Both the position numbers and the translations under genes were made by a program. Positions 37,325 through 48,200 of a stretch of DNA of 64,000 nt are shown one piece after another (position 1 is the first letter of the stretch; each line of letters begins with the position of its first letter). The DNA comes from Streptomyces eurocidicus (GTDB lineage Bacteria; Actinomycetota; Actinomycetes; Streptomycetales; Streptomycetaceae), in assembly GCF_002891295.1 (NCBI RefSeq), contig NZ_LGUI01000002.1:620001-684000 (forward strand), written 5' to 3'. Below the pieces are notes generated by a model, which saw only the letters and a list, made by a program, of their open reading frames with translations, was not told where the DNA came from and did not search any database.

Positions 37325-37446
37325 TTTTTCCCCACCCCGCCCCTTCCCATAACTGGGGGCAAGCCCCCAGACCCCCTTCCGCGCTCCGCGCGGTGTCCTC
37401 AATCGCCGGACGGGCTGATTTTCAGCCCGTCCGGCGATTGAGGACA
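37325..37446. repeat. Streptomyces interspersed repeat with 25-bp palindrome
   Basis: GC-rich block (CCCCACCCCGCCCCTTCCC, then CAAGCCCCCAGACCCC and CGCGCTCCGCGCGGTG) ending in a perfect 25-bp inverted repeat at 37394-37446 with a TTT loop (TGTCCTCAATCGCCGGACGG in the left arm). A diverged copy of the block is at 41331-41450. Such elements lie between Streptomyces genes and can act as terminators or mRNA stabilisers. Confidence 0.75.
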
Positions 37447-37483
37447 TTCGGGAAGGGGCGGGTAGGGGAAAGCCACCGGCACC

Positions 37484-37843
37484 CTACGGGCACATACCGC
37501 TCGCCCGCGCGATGGCATCCACCTCACGCCGGTCCCGTTCGCGCCCATCCCCCTCGTACGGCCCCGCCTCACCGATCCCCCCGCCCACAACCACCCGCAT
37601 CCCGTGCGGACCGAGATACCCCGCCAACTTCTCCAGCACCCGGCCGAACTCGGGTGTGAACAGCTCCTTCTCGCGCGCGCTGAACGGAAGGTCGACACCG
37701 GTGTCACGGTGCACGATCGCCTCGTTGAGCCCCTGGAGGATCCGCAGCAGGAGGGCGTACGACTCCGGGTCGAGGCTCGTGTGGAGCTCGGCCATGCAGA
37801 GCGCGAGCCGCCGGGTGCGCTCCAGGAAGTTCTGGTCGTTCAT
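37484..37843 (-). CDS. hypothetical protein
   Basis: 119-aa protein not recognised. It reads MNDQNFLERTRRLALCMAEL, then helices with LLRILQGLNEAIVHRD and EFGRVLEKLAGYLG, and ends in a charged GDGRERDRREVDAIA. It is predicted soluble and mostly helical. ATG at 37843 is the likely start; an upstream extension would add a dissimilar stretch. No functional clue from neighbours. Confidence 0.55.
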   Translation of the reverse strand: MNDQNFLERTRRLALCMAELHTSLDPESYALLLRILQGLNEAIVHRDTGVDLPFSAREKELFTPEFGRVLEKLAGYLGPHGMRVVVGGGIGEAGPYEGDGRERDRREVDAIARASGMCP

Positions 37844-38324
37844 GCGGCCATCGTCGCGAAGTCCTCCTGCCATGGGAGGGGCTTTTGCGATGTTCATGGC
37901 GCGGGCGATGTGAAGAATGGATTCAGCCTATGGTTTTACCCTGCGGATTCACCGGTCCGAGGGAACGGCGCTGCCGCCGCCCACGGCGTCCGGCCGGCCG
38001 AGGAGACGGTTCGCGCCCCCGGACCACACCCGAGTTGACGGTCCGGCATGTGCCGGAGGCAAGCCGCAGTCAAGGGAAATGCCCTCTTCCGCTCCCTATC
38101 CGGCAAGTGTTGCGCTTTGCTAAAGTGTCTGCCGAGATCCTGCCGAGCGCAGCCGGGGGGCGCCCACGATGGACCGCGAGAGCATATGACCGTCTGCTCG
38201 CCCACATAGGCGCCCACAAGCCCTTCCTTGCCGGGTAATTGACGGAATCTGCACGGAAATCGGGCTGGGCGCGCCGTAATCCGAAGTGCCCTGGCCCCTG
38301 CACGGGCCGACTGCGGGGACGCGC
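37844..38324. other. intergenic region upstream of MFS gene
   Basis: About 480 bp, noticeably lower in GC than its surroundings, with no convincing gene. TTGACG occurs at 38,237 and TAAAGT near 38,120, but no good -35/-10 pair with proper spacing. Confidence 0.4.
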
Positions 38325-39659
38325 ATGAGAACTCTTCGGGCGGTCCGCGAGTCTCCTCTCGCATTGCGATTGCTATTCATCAATCAGTTTGGAGTGGACA
38401 TTGGTTTCTATCTCCTGATCCCTTTTCTGGCGTCCTATCTGGGGAACGACCTCGGCCTGTCCGCGGCCCTGGTCGGACTGGTCCTCAGCGTGCGGAACCT
38501 CAGCCAGCAGGGCCTGTTCGTCGTCGGCGGCACCGCGGCCGACCGCTTCGGCGCCCGCCTGGTGATCATCGTCGGCTGTGCCCTGCGGACCGCGGCGTTC
38601 GCCCTCCTCGCCTTCGGGGACCGCCATGCCCTGCTGCTCACCGCCTCCGTGCTCTGCGGTGTCGCCGGCGCGCTGTTCTACCCGGCCGTGCGCACCCATG
38701 TCGCCCATGAGTCGGGCGACCGCGCCGCCGAGGTGTTCGCACTGCTCAACGTCTTCTCCACCAGCGGCTCGCTGGTCGGCCTGCTGCTCGGGGGCCTGCT
38801 GCTCCTGACCGACTTCCGGCTCTGGGCGCTGGCGGGGGCCGCCGTCTTCACCGCGCTGACCGTCGCCCAGGCCGTCGCGCTCCCGCCGCGCGGGGCGCCC
38901 GGCGCCCGGGGGAGAGTGCTCGGGGGCTGGCGCGAATGCCTCGGCAACCGCCGCTTCCTGTGCTTCTGCGCCGCCACCGGCAGCCTGTTCATCCTGGAGA
39001 ACCAGCTCTACGTCCTGCTTCCGCAAGGCGCCCGGAAGGCGTCCGGCTGGGGCGGTTCGGCGAGCGTGCTCCTGGCCTCCGGGGCGCTGGCCACCCTGCT
39101 CTTCCAGTTCCGGATCACCCGGACCCTGGAACGGCGCGGGGGCGGCGCCCGCTGGGTGGCCGCCGGAATCGCCCTGATGGGCCTCGGCTTCGTACCGCCC
39201 CTGCTGGTCTGCGACGCGGCGCCACCGGAGGACGGCACGGCCCTCGCCGGTCTGCTGGTGATGACCGGAGGGGCGCTGCTGCTGTACTTCGGCGGCATGG
39301 TCGCCTACCCGTCGGTCATGGAGCTCGTCCCGCGCTTCGGACGCGCCCGGCTGACCGGCACCTACTTCGGGCTCTTCTCCGTGTTCTCGGGGGCGACGGC
39401 CGCCCTCGGCAATGCGGTCGTCGGCTGGGCCATGGACCTCGGCGACCGTACCCGGCGCCCCTGGCTGCCCTGGCTGACCTGCCTGTTCCTCGGCCTGGTC
39501 TCGGCGGCGGCCGTGGCCTGGCTGCACCGGGCCCGCGCGCTGCCCGGCCGTGCCACCGCCGCCGGCCGGCGGGCCGACGGCGCCGGGACCCCCGGAACGG
39601 CACGGCTCCCCGGGCAGGCGGCCGCCCCGGACGACGTGCCGGAGAGCCCGCCGCGCTGA
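38325..39659 (+). CDS. MFS transporter
   Basis: 444-aa, 11-12-helix major facilitator. Helix 2-3 loop motif A reads GTAADRFGARLV (about residues 65-76). Helices alternate with short loops through to WLTCLFLGLVSAAAVAWL, followed by a Pro/Ala-rich cytoplasmic tail. Probable drug or metabolite efflux; substrate unknown. ATG at 38325, GGGGA 6 nt upstream. The first 30 codons are less GC-biased than the rest. Confidence 0.88.
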   Translation: MRTLRAVRESPLALRLLFINQFGVDIGFYLLIPFLASYLGNDLGLSAALVGLVLSVRNLSQQGLFVVGGTAADRFGARLVIIVGCALRTAAFALLAFGDRHALLLTASVLCGVAGALFYPAVRTHVAHESGDRAAEVFALLNVFSTSGSLVGLLLGGLLLLTDFRLWALAGAAVFTALTVAQAVALPPRGAPGARGRVLGGWRECLGNRRFLCFCAATGSLFILENQLYVLLPQGARKASGWGGSASVLLASGALATLLFQFRITRTLERRGGGARWVAAGIALMGLGFVPPLLVCDAAPPEDGTALAGLLVMTGGALLLYFGGMVAYPSVMELVPRFGRARLTGTYFGLFSVFSGATAALGNAVVGWAMDLGDRTRRPWLPWLTCLFLGLVSAAAVAWLHRARALPGRATAAGRRADGAGTPGTARLPGQAAAPDDVPESPPR

Positions 39660-39680
39660 GCGCGCGGGTGCCCCGGTCCG

Positions 39681-39728
39681 GTGCGGCCCCGGTCCGGTGC
39701 GGCCCCGGTCCGGTGCGGCCCCGGTCCG
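39681..39728. repeat. 16-bp tandem repeat, three copies
   Basis: GTGCGGCCCCGGTCCG repeated exactly three times (39681-39728), with a partial copy before (39668-39680) and a degraded one after. It lies between the MFS and aldehyde dehydrogenase genes and is not coding. Confidence 0.8.
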
Positions 39729-39799
39729 GCGCGGGCCCGTCTTGCGCCGCCCGCCGGACCGCTGCAAGGTCGAGGCATCGAGCATGAGGAGGGACACCC

Positions 39800-41206
39800 A
39801 TGCCCATCGCCACGGTGAACCCGGCGACCGGTGAGACGCTGAAGACCTACCAGGAGCTGGCACCGGAGGAGATCGAGTACTGCCTGGCCACCGCCGCCGC
39901 GGCGTTCCGGCACCACCGCACCACCGGCTTCCCCGAACGGGCCCGGCTCCTCGGGCTCGCCGCCGACCTCCTCGACCACGACCGGGACACCGTCGCCCGG
40001 CTCATGACCACCGAGATGGGCAAACCCCTCGCCGCCGCCCGCGCGGAGGCCGCCAAGTGCGCGAAGGCCATGCGCTGGTACGCCGGGCACGCCGAGGAAC
40101 TGCTCGCCGACGAGCACCCCGACCCCGCCGAGGTGACGGACTCCGGCGCCGCGCGCGCCCGGGTGCGCTACCGCCCGCTGGGCGTGGTCCTGGCCGTCAT
40201 GCCGTGGAACTTCCCGCTCTGGCAGGTCGTCCGCTTCGCCGCGCCCGCGCTCATGGCGGGCAACGTCGGGCTGCTCAAGCACGCCTCCAACGTGCCGCAG
40301 ACCGCGCTCTTCCTGGAGGACCTCTTCCGCCGCGCCGGCTTCCCCGCCGGGTGCTTCCAGACCCTGCTGGTCGGCTCCCGGGCCGTCGAGGGGATCCTGC
40401 GTGACCGGCGGGTCGCCGCCGCCACGCTCACCGGCAGCGAACCCGCCGGCCGCGCGGTCGCCGCGGTCGCCGCCGACGAGATCAAGAAGACTGTCCTGGA
40501 GCTCGGCGGCAGCGACCCGTACGTGGTGCTGTCTTCCGCCGACGTCGACCGGGCCGCGCGGACCGCCGTGACCGCCCGGGTGCAGAACAACGGCCAGTCC
40601 TGCATCGCGGCCAAGCGCTTCATCGTGCACACCGACGTCTACGACGCCTTCGCCGAGCGGTTCGCGGCCGGGATGGCGGCGCTGACCGTCGGCGACCCGA
40701 TGGCCGAGTCGACCGACGTCGGTCCGCTGGCCAGCGAACAGGGCCGCGCCGACCTGGAGGAGCTCGTCGACGACGCCGTGGGCCGGGGCGCGACCGCCCT
40801 GTGCGGCGGGCGCCGGCCCAAGGAGCTCCCCCGGGGCTGGTTCTACGAGCCGACCGTCCTCGTCGGGGTCACCCCCGAGATGCGCATCCACCACGAGGAG
40901 GCGTTCGGACCGGTCGCCACGCTGTACCGGGTGCGGGACCTGGACGAGGCCGTGGAGCTGGCCAACGACACCCCCTTCGGCCTCAGCTCGAACGTCTGGA
41001 CGCGGGACGAGGCCGAGCAGGAGCGCTTCGCCCGGGACATCGAGGCGGGCGGGGTCTTCTTCAACGGCATGACGGCGTCGCACCCCGCGCTGCCCTTCGG
41101 CGGGGTGAAGCGCTCGGGGTACGGGCGGGAGCTGTCGGGGCACGGGATCCGCGAGTTCTGCAACATCACGACCGTGTGGCACGGCGCGGAGCCGGACGGG
41201 GAGTGA
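39800..41206 (+). CDS. NAD(P)-dependent aldehyde dehydrogenase (succinate-semialdehyde dehydrogenase-like)
   Basis: 468-aa ALDH, complete. It has the NAD fold MPWNFPLWQ, the general-base glutamate in LELGGSDP (about 235) and the nucleophile in [12 protein letters not shown] (Cys about 269), plus [14 protein letters not shown]. The closest family pattern is the short GabD/YneI-type semialdehyde dehydrogenases of about 460 residues. It oxidises a semialdehyde to the acid. ATG at 39800 with AGGAGGGA 5 nt upstream. No GABA aminotransferase nearby. Confidence 0.9.
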   Translation: MPIATVNPATGETLKTYQELAPEEIEYCLATAAAAFRHHRTTGFPERARLLGLAADLLDHDRDTVARLMTTEMGKPLAAARAEAAKCAKAMRWYAGHAEELLADEHPDPAEVTDSGAARARVRYRPLGVVLAVMPWNFPLWQVVRFAAPALMAGNVGLLKHASNVPQTALFLEDLFRRAGFPAGCFQTLLVGSRAVEGILRDRRVAAATLTGSEPAGRAVAAVAADEIKKTVLELGGSDPYVVLSSADVDRAARTAVTARVQNNGQSCIAAKRFIVHTDVYDAFAERFAAGMAALTVGDPMAESTDVGPLASEQGRADLEELVDDAVGRGATALCGGRRPKELPRGWFYEPTVLVGVTPEMRIHHEEAFGPVATLYRVRDLDEAVELANDTPFGLSSNVWTRDEAEQERFARDIEAGGVFFNGMTASHPALPFGGVKRSGYGRELSGHGIREFCNITTVWHGAEPDGE

Positions 41207-41330
41207 CGAGGGCTCGTGCCCGTTCGGGCGGTCCCGCACCTCTTGCGACGACTCCGGCCACCGCCGGTTCGGCGGCCCGCTCCTCCGGCGACTCGTCCCC
41301 GCCGGGCCCGTGCCCATGTCATGTCTCCGC

Positions 41331-41450
41331 TGCGCGGGGCTTTTCCCCACCTCGCCCCTTCCCGCTGCATCCGATGTGCGGCTCCGCCGCGTGGCGGGGC
41401 AAGCCCCCGGACCCCCTTCCGCGCTCCGCGCGGTGTCCTCAAACTCCCCC
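41331..41450. repeat. diverged copy of interspersed repeat
   Basis: Shares TTTTCCCCAC, GCCCCTTCCC, GGGCAAGCCCCC and then ACCCCCTTCCGCGCTCCGCG with 37,325-37,400, ending in GTGTCCTCAAAC. The long palindrome found in the other copy is missing here. Confidence 0.7.
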
Positions 41451-41513
41451 GGCTACCGCTGGGAGGTGCCCCCGGACGGACTGAACTTCCCCGCCCCGCA
41501 GGTCGGCACATGA

Positions 41514-41547
41514 CCCGTTCGGCCCAACTGGCCGTGGGCCGAACGGG
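41514..41547. terminator. inverted repeat, terminator or operator
   Basis: 12-bp perfect arms CCCGTTCGGCCC / GGGCCGAACGGG with a 10-nt loop, 75 bp before the giant-gene start and 300 bp after the aldehyde dehydrogenase stop. Confidence 0.5.
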
Positions 41548-41621
41548 GTAGATGAATGACGCGGGCAACCGGCCGGCCCACGGCCCGTGCACCGTAAGAC
41601 GCATCACGCGCGGGGGGCGAA

Positions 41622-44600
41622 ATGACCACACCCACACCGATCCGCCTGCTGCGGAGCACCGATCTGCTGGACCTCACCTTCACGTTCCCCGGGCTGCGGT
41701 TCGCCGACGGCCTGGGGCCCAGACGGCTGGTCCGCGCGAATCCGCAGGCCGACGGGCTGCTCGTCGTCACCTTCGGGCCGCAGCACGTCCTGGAGCGGGC
41801 CTTCGACGAAGAGCGGCCCACCGAGCCGCGGGACCTGCCCGTCGAGTCGCTCATCAGCGGCCGGAGCGTGCTCGTCTTCGAGGTCGGCCCGCAGGACTCG
41901 ATCGATTACGGCGAGGCCGGCCTGCTCGACGCCATGCGGCGGCTGCGGCTCCGCGTCGTCGACGCCGCCCGCGAGCCGGACGCCCCGGCCGTCACCTCCA
42001 TCCGGTTCCCCGGGCCGGACGGCGGCCCGGCCGACGGCGCCGACGACACCGCCAGGGCCTTCGCGCTCGTACGCCTGCTGCGCACCACCGCCGAACTCAC
42101 CGCCCGCTACGGCCTGGACACCACCCTCGCCGCCGCGGCGGCCGCCGGCGCCGTGCTCACGACCGACGGGCCGGACACCCCCGACACCGCCCCCGCGGGC
42201 CCGCAGGACCCGCTCGCCGACCCCGCACACCCCCGCACCGGCATCGAGCTGCCCTACCGCCTCTTCCTGTCGCCCACCCAGAAGGCCCGCTGGAACCACC
42301 GCGGCGAGATCCCCGAACCCGCGCCGGGCGAACGCGTCGAGCTCTGGCACACCCGCACCGACGGCCGCACGGCCCGCGCCGTCTGGAACCGCGACCGGGA
42401 CCCCGAGCCCGGACCGCCGCCGCCCTTCCCGGCCTCGATCTCCCCGGCCCAGCGCACCGCCCTCGTCGACCTGACCTCCGGCGAGGGCCTGCGCACACCC
42501 GAGGGAAAGCCCTACGTCCCGGTGCCCGTCACGGTCGACAACCTCATGCTGTCGGCCGTCGGAGGCTGGCTCGACAGCCTGGGCACCTGGCCCGTCCGGC
42601 CCGCCGGCACCACCCTCTCCGAGTGGCGGCACCGGGCGTCGATGGGCCGCGACCACTACGTACGCCTGATGTTCTCGGGCCGGCTGTGCCCCTTCGGCCA
42701 CCGCGCCGACCTCGTCCTGGTCACCGAGCGGAAGTTCACCGACCCGCGCGCCGCCTTCCTCCTCCAGCGGCTGTTCATCGTCGTCCGCGAGCCCGTACGG
42801 ACGTACGAGCCGGGGCGCCCCCTCCCGGCCGACCCGGGCGACCCCACCAGCGACCTGACGAACGTCCTGTTCCCCTTCATCACCGTGCGCCTCGACACTC
42901 TCGTCACCCCGAACCTCAGCAACCGGCCGGCCACCCCCGAGGACTGCGACTTCGTCCCCGCCACCGCGACCGAGAGCCCCTTCCTGTTCAAGGCCACCGC
43001 CGTCGACCACGCCCGCCGCGTCGTCGAGTTCCGCACCCCGCTGCTCTTCCTCACCGAGAACCGCGCCACGGGGGACCTCCTCCACGACGTCGTCCAGCGG
43101 TACAACGGCCTGTCCAGCCTGCCGACGGCGGAGGCCGGCGCGCCCGCCGACCCGCCCGCCGAGGCCAGCGCCGCCCTCCTCGGCCAGTCCGTGGCACTCG
43201 CACCCGGCGCCGGCCCCGACGACACCAGCCTCGACATCGCCCACATGGTCTGGCGGGTGGCCGCGCCGCCCGGCCTGGCCCAGCAGGACCCGGCCCGGCC
43301 GGGCGACTCCCACTTCCTCCCGCAGCTGTACTGGGCGACCGCCACCGTGCCCGCCGTCAGCCGGCTCGGCGGCGGCGACACCACCGTCGCCGTCGCCTAC
43401 GCCAAGCGCTACGCCCTCTCCGGCTTCAGGAAGGCCACCGAGGCCGGCCGCCCCGGCAACGCCGGCGAGGTCTTCCTCGGACTGCTCCCGCGGAACCCCC
43501 TGAAGATGGACTTCCAAGGCCACTCCGACCGCTCCGGCGGCCTCGTGGCCCCCAGCTTCGACGTGGCCGGCCTCTCCCGTACGACCGGGCCGGTCTCCGG
43601 CGCGGGGGCCGACGCCCTGGAGAAGATCGCGAACGGGGACTTCCACCCGGACGACTTCTTCCGGGCCCTCGACGCCAACCTGCTCGGCATCGTCCCCCTG
43701 GCCCAGCTGATCAAGACCGCCAGACTCGACGAGGCACTCAAGGTCCCCCGGTTCTTCACCGAGACCGTCAGCGCCGTCACCGGATTCCTGTCCGACCTCC
43801 GCCGCGTCCGCGACCAGATCCAGCGCGAGGCCGACCGCTATCCGGCGGTCGCGCGGCGCGTCGCGGACACCGCGCAGGCCCTGGTCAAGACCGTCGTCGA
43901 CTTCTTCGCCCAGCGCCTCGCCGGGCACACCGAGCCCCTCACCATGCGCGACGTCGACGCGGCCTTCGACGCCTTCTCCGCGGCCCTCACCGAGCTGTTC
44001 GGCGCGTTGCCGCCCGACGCCGACCCCGGCGTCCGGGCCCTCCTCGTCCGGGTCCGGGAGCAGGTCGCCACCTGGACCACCGGCGCCGGGCAGGTCCTGT
44101 CCCTGCGCCGGGCCGTCGAGAAGGCCGCGGACGGCGTCAAGCTCCCCGAGACGGTCAACGCCCGGCTGGAGTGGAACCCCGGCATCCAGCCCTGGGGCCC
44201 GGGCACCGCACCCGTCTTCGTACCCGACCCGGTCAAGGGCCGCTTCTCGCTCGTCGTGGACCTCCGTGGCTCGCTCCGCCCCGACCTCGCCGCCGGCGCG
44301 GACATCACCTGCACCCTGGAGGAGTTCAAGCTCGCCCTCGTACCGGGCTTCGAGGCCATGGAGCTCGAGTTCACCCGCATCCGCTTCACCGCCCGCGCCG
44401 GGAAGAAGCCCGACATCGAGGTGGTGTTCCGGGGCGTCAGGTTCACCGGCCCGCTGACCTTCGTCGAGACGCTGCGGAAACTCATCCCCGTCGACGGCTT
44501 CAGCGACCCGCCGGGCATCCAGGTCACCCCCGGCGGCATCGTCGCCTCGTACGGACTGCCGCTGCCCAACCTCGCCATCGGCGTGTTCAGCCTGGAGAAC

Positions 44601-45230
44601 CTGCGCCTGGACGCCTCCCTCGACCTGCCGTTCGTCGGCAGGGCCCTGGAGGTCCGCTTCTCCTTCTGCACCCGCCAGGCCCCCTTCCGGCTGACCGTCT
44701 CCATGCTCGGCGGCGGCGGCTTCTTCGGCATCACCGTGACACCGAAGCGGGTGGCCGTCCTGGAGGCGGCGCTGGAGTTCGGGGCCGCGCTGTCGATGAA
44801 CTTCGGAGTCGCCTCCGGCAGCCTGTCGGTGATGGCCGGCATCTACTTCCGGCTGGAGATCGACACCGGCGAATCCCGGCTCACCGGCTATTTCCGCGCC
44901 CGCGGCGAGGTCGACGTCCTCGGCATCGTCTCCGCCTCCATCGAGCTCTATCTCGAACTGACCTGGGACTTCGGCACCCACACCGTCTTCGGCCGGGCCC
45001 GGATCACGATCAGCATCCACATCGGCTTCTGGTCGCAGTCGGTCACGATCGAGTGCGAGAAGCGGTTCGTGGGCTCCGGTGCCACCACCACCGCCCTCGG
45101 GGGCCCGGCCGAGGACGCCGTCCGGCCCCCCACCTTCGCCGAGATGATGGCGCCCTACACCGACCCCGCCACCGGCGCCCGGCGCGACCCCGTCGACGAG
45201 TACTGCACCGCCTTCGCGGAAGTGAGCTGA
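41622..45230 (+). CDS. giant uncharacterised protein 1, beta-rich C-terminus
   Basis: 1202-aa protein not recognised. No signal peptide and no clear membrane helix. The N-terminal half (1-500) is mixed with Pro-rich linkers; the middle (about 670-820) is helical with basic coiled segments (SDLRRVRDQIQREADRY); the C-terminal third (about 860-1165) is a long run of amphipathic beta strands (FSLVVDLRGSL, LELTWDFGTHTVFGRARITI). Such a run could form a lipid-binding groove or a barrel-like shell. ATG at 41622 with GGGGGGCGA upstream. Only 3 nt separate its stop from the next giant gene. Codon use is normal for the host. Confidence 0.8.
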   Translation: MTTPTPIRLLRSTDLLDLTFTFPGLRFADGLGPRRLVRANPQADGLLVVTFGPQHVLERAFDEERPTEPRDLPVESLISGRSVLVFEVGPQDSIDYGEAGLLDAMRRLRLRVVDAAREPDAPAVTSIRFPGPDGGPADGADDTARAFALVRLLRTTAELTARYGLDTTLAAAAAAGAVLTTDGPDTPDTAPAGPQDPLADPAHPRTGIELPYRLFLSPTQKARWNHRGEIPEPAPGERVELWHTRTDGRTARAVWNRDRDPEPGPPPPFPASISPAQRTALVDLTSGEGLRTPEGKPYVPVPVTVDNLMLSAVGGWLDSLGTWPVRPAGTTLSEWRHRASMGRDHYVRLMFSGRLCPFGHRADLVLVTERKFTDPRAAFLLQRLFIVVREPVRTYEPGRPLPADPGDPTSDLTNVLFPFITVRLDTLVTPNLSNRPATPEDCDFVPATATESPFLFKATAVDHARRVVEFRTPLLFLTENRATGDLLHDVVQRYNGLSSLPTAEAGAPADPPAEASAALLGQSVALAPGAGPDDTSLDIAHMVWRVAAPPGLAQQDPARPGDSHFLPQLYWATATVPAVSRLGGGDTTVAVAYAKRYALSGFRKATEAGRPGNAGEVFLGLLPRNPLKMDFQGHSDRSGGLVAPSFDVAGLSRTTGPVSGAGADALEKIANGDFHPDDFFRALDANLLGIVPLAQLIKTARLDEALKVPRFFTETVSAVTGFLSDLRRVRDQIQREADRYPAVARRVADTAQALVKTVVDFFAQRLAGHTEPLTMRDVDAAFDAFSAALTELFGALPPDADPGVRALLVRVREQVATWTTGAGQVLSLRRAVEKAADGVKLPETVNARLEWNPGIQPWGPGTAPVFVPDPVKGRFSLVVDLRGSLRPDLAAGADITCTLEEFKLALVPGFEAMELEFTRIRFTARAGKKPDIEVVFRGVRFTGPLTFVETLRKLIPVDGFSDPPGIQVTPGGIVASYGLPLPNLAIGVFSLENLRLDASLDLPFVGRALEVRFSFCTRQAPFRLTVSMLGGGGFFGITVTPKRVAVLEAALEFGAALSMNFGVASGSLSVMAGIYFRLEIDTGESRLTGYFRARGEVDVLGIVSASIELYLELTWDFGTHTVFGRARITISIHIGFWSQSVTIECEKRFVGSGATTTALGGPAEDAVRPPTFAEMMAPYTDPATGARRDPVDEYCTAFAEVS

Positions 45231-45233
45231 ACC

Positions 45234-48200
45234 ATGCCCGAGACGATCCGGTGGACCGTCCTGCCCGACGGGGTGACCGCCGACGGCAAACTCCGGCTGA
45301 CCGTGCTGGTCAGCCCCCGCCTGACCGGAGGTACGGAACTCCGCGCCTTCGGCGGCTTCGTGGACTGGCCGGTGACCCTGGCGCGCTACGTACCGGCTCT
45401 CCAGGTGGAGTTCAAGCCGCCGACGGGCGCGAGCACCACCGTGCCCACCGCCCCGCAGCCCGGCCGTTTCCCCCCACCCGACAGCACCGTCTGGAAGGCC
45501 CTCTTCCCCCCGGCCACCAAGGTGCGCGACCCCACCTCCGCCACGGCCACGGCCCTCGCCCGGGGGATGCCGCCGACCCTGCGCTCGTTCCCCGGCCAGG
45601 CGGTGCACCAGCAGATCGACACGCTGTACGAGACGGCCGTGACGACGACCGCGTACCACCGGGCCTTCCCGGGCGGCGGATCGAACGGTAACGGTGGGTC
45701 GAACGGTAACGGCGGATCGGACGGTAATGGCGGACCGGGCCGGAAGGGCGCGGCCGACGCGAACGGCGGGCCGTCCGGCAGCAGCGGTCCGCAGGCCGGC
45801 GGCGGGCCGACGGACGACGCGTCGGCGGCCGGCGGACCGGAAGGCCGGGGCGCGACGACCCGGCCCGCGGCCCCCGAAGCACCCGCCGCCCCACCCACCT
45901 GGGACCACCCCGGCCTCGACGACCTCCTCACCCCCCTCACCAAGCCCATCCGGACCCTCGCGAAGGCCGTGGGCAAGAGCTACCCCCAGCTCGACGACCT
46001 CATCGAGGGCCGGACCGGCGGCGGCATCCCCGCCGCCCCCGAGAACCCCTACCGCCCCAAGCACATGAGGCGGGACGAGGAGCTCTATCGGCGCGGCGGC
46101 CCCATGCTCTACTTCGCCGAGCTCTACCGCTTCTACGACCGCCCCGCCGCACCCCCGGCGCCGGGCGCCCCGGACGCCCCGCCCGCCCCTCCCGAGCGGC
46201 CGGACCTCGACTTCCACGGCGCCTGCTCGCTCCTCGCCGACTACCCCGAGCTGCTCCGCCGCTTCGGCCTCGCCGTCGACCTGCTCGTCACCCCGCCGCC
46301 CGGCGCCCTCGACCAGTGGCAGGCGCGCGTCGTCTTCACCGCCGCCCAGGGCGGGCTCAACAACGACGAGAGCCTGCGCCCGTGGACGAAGCTGCGCCAC
46401 GTCCCGGGCCAGCGCTTCGAGCCGTACGCGGAGGACGACGGCACGTACGGCCGCCGCACCCTGGCGCTCGGCGCCCCGGACGTGCGCGTCACCGACCTCG
46501 ACGTCGACGGCGCGGCGATCAAGTACGTCGAGTTCGCCCGCGTCGTCGAACAGACCCTCGCCGGGATCAGCGACCCCGAGGGCTCCACCGCCCCCGACAG
46601 CACCGCGCCGCCCGCCCTCCACGGCGCCGGTCTCACCGTTCTCCGCGAGGCCCACGACGCGGCGCTCGCCCGCCAGATGGAGGACGACGCCCGGCACGTG
46701 GCCGGCGTCGACGCAGGCGGCGCCGCGCTGCCCGCCGCCGTCCTGGACGCCTCCCACCTGCTCCGCGGCTACCGCGTCGACGTGGGGCTCGTCGACGACG
46801 CCACCGGCCGTGTCACCGCCTGGCGCCCGCTGTGCGCCCGTACCGGCGCCTATGCCGTCAGACGGGCCGGTCAGCCCCCGGTCGTCCTGGCGGTGGGCCC
46901 CGACGAGGGGCACGTCAAGGCGAGCGCCGTCACCGAGGACAAGCTCAAGCCCGACGAGCTCTATGTGCACCAGGCCCTGTTCGGCTACCACGGCTGGTCC
47001 CTGGCCGCCCCGCCGCCGGGCCTGACCCTCGGTGCCGACAACCGGCCCCAGGCCCCCGCCCCGGAGATCGACCCCGCCTTCCCGCTGGACACCAGGTTCC
47101 GGCCCACCCCCGGCACCCTGCCGGCCCTGCGCTACGGGCGTACGTACCGGCTGCGCGCCCGGCTGGTCGACCTGGCCGGCAACAGCCTGGGGCCGGCGGC
47201 GCAGATCGCCGACGTACGGGCCACGGCACCGGTCACGTACGGCCGCTGGGAGCCGGTGCCGCCCCCGGCGCTCGTACCGAAGTGGCCCTTCTTGGAGGGC
47301 GAGTCGGAACCCCGCATGGTGATCCGCTCGACCGTCGACGACGACGGCGGGCCGATGACGCCGGACGCCTGGGCGCGCGACCGGAACGGCAAGGTCCCCG
47401 ACCACGAGAAGGAGTCGGCCGTCGACGGCCTGGACCGGCGCTACCGCTCCTTCGACGAACGGCACCTCTCACCGCCGAAGTCCTCGCTCCAAGCGGCCGA
47501 GCAGCACGGCGCGTACGACGACGTCTTCGGGCCCGGGAAGCCCGACGCCGTGCGCCGCCGCTTCTTCTCCGCGGCGCGCCGCGAGGCGGGCAGCTACCTC
47601 GACACCGTGGTCCGGCTCGCGGAGAACCCCGAGGTCACCCATGACCTCAAGGCGTTCGGCCAGATCCGCGTCGCCAAACACAACGTACGGGACACCGAAC
47701 CGCTCACCGAGCTCCCCGTCGCCCGGGGCGACGGCCTGAAGCCGGGGGAGTACGTCCTGCACACCGCGGACCAACTGCTGCTGCCCTACCTGCCCGACGT
47801 CCTGGCGCGCGGCGTGTCCCTGCGCGGGCTACCCGGCGCCGACCCCAACGAGACGTACGAGTTCCCCGGCCCCTGGCCGCAGGCCAAACCGCTCCGGCTG
47901 AAGATCGTGGAGGGGGACGGGCCACCCCGGTGGGGAGGGCCGTTCAACCGGGAGCTCACCGTCTTCCTGCCCAAGGCCGAGTTCGCGACCGTCCGGGTGA
48001 GCTGCCGCCTCGCCCCCGCCGACCTCGAACTCTTCCGCAACTGGCAGCTGCTCACCGCCTCCGCGCTGTGGAACGACCCGGTCACGCTGCCGCAGCAGAA
48101 GAAGGACGAGCTGACGGCCGCCTCCGCCGACGGTGAGAACTGGATGCTCACCCCCTGGACGGAGCTCACCCTGGTGCACGCCGTGGAGAAGCCCCTGGAG

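Larger units (their letters stand above)
41207..41621. other. intergenic region with repeat block and hairpin
   Basis: 415 bp without a gene. It holds a diverged copy of the interspersed repeat (41331-41450) and a strong inverted repeat at 41514-41547. The promoter of the giant-protein operon must lie in the last part; no clear -10 is seen. Confidence 0.5.

Noticed and set aside
41604..47465. 1953-aa minus-strand frame across the giant genes
   Set aside because: Low-complexity Gly/Val/Asp/Ala-rich shadow without motifs or a ribosome binding site; the plus-strand genes have clear starts and coupling.
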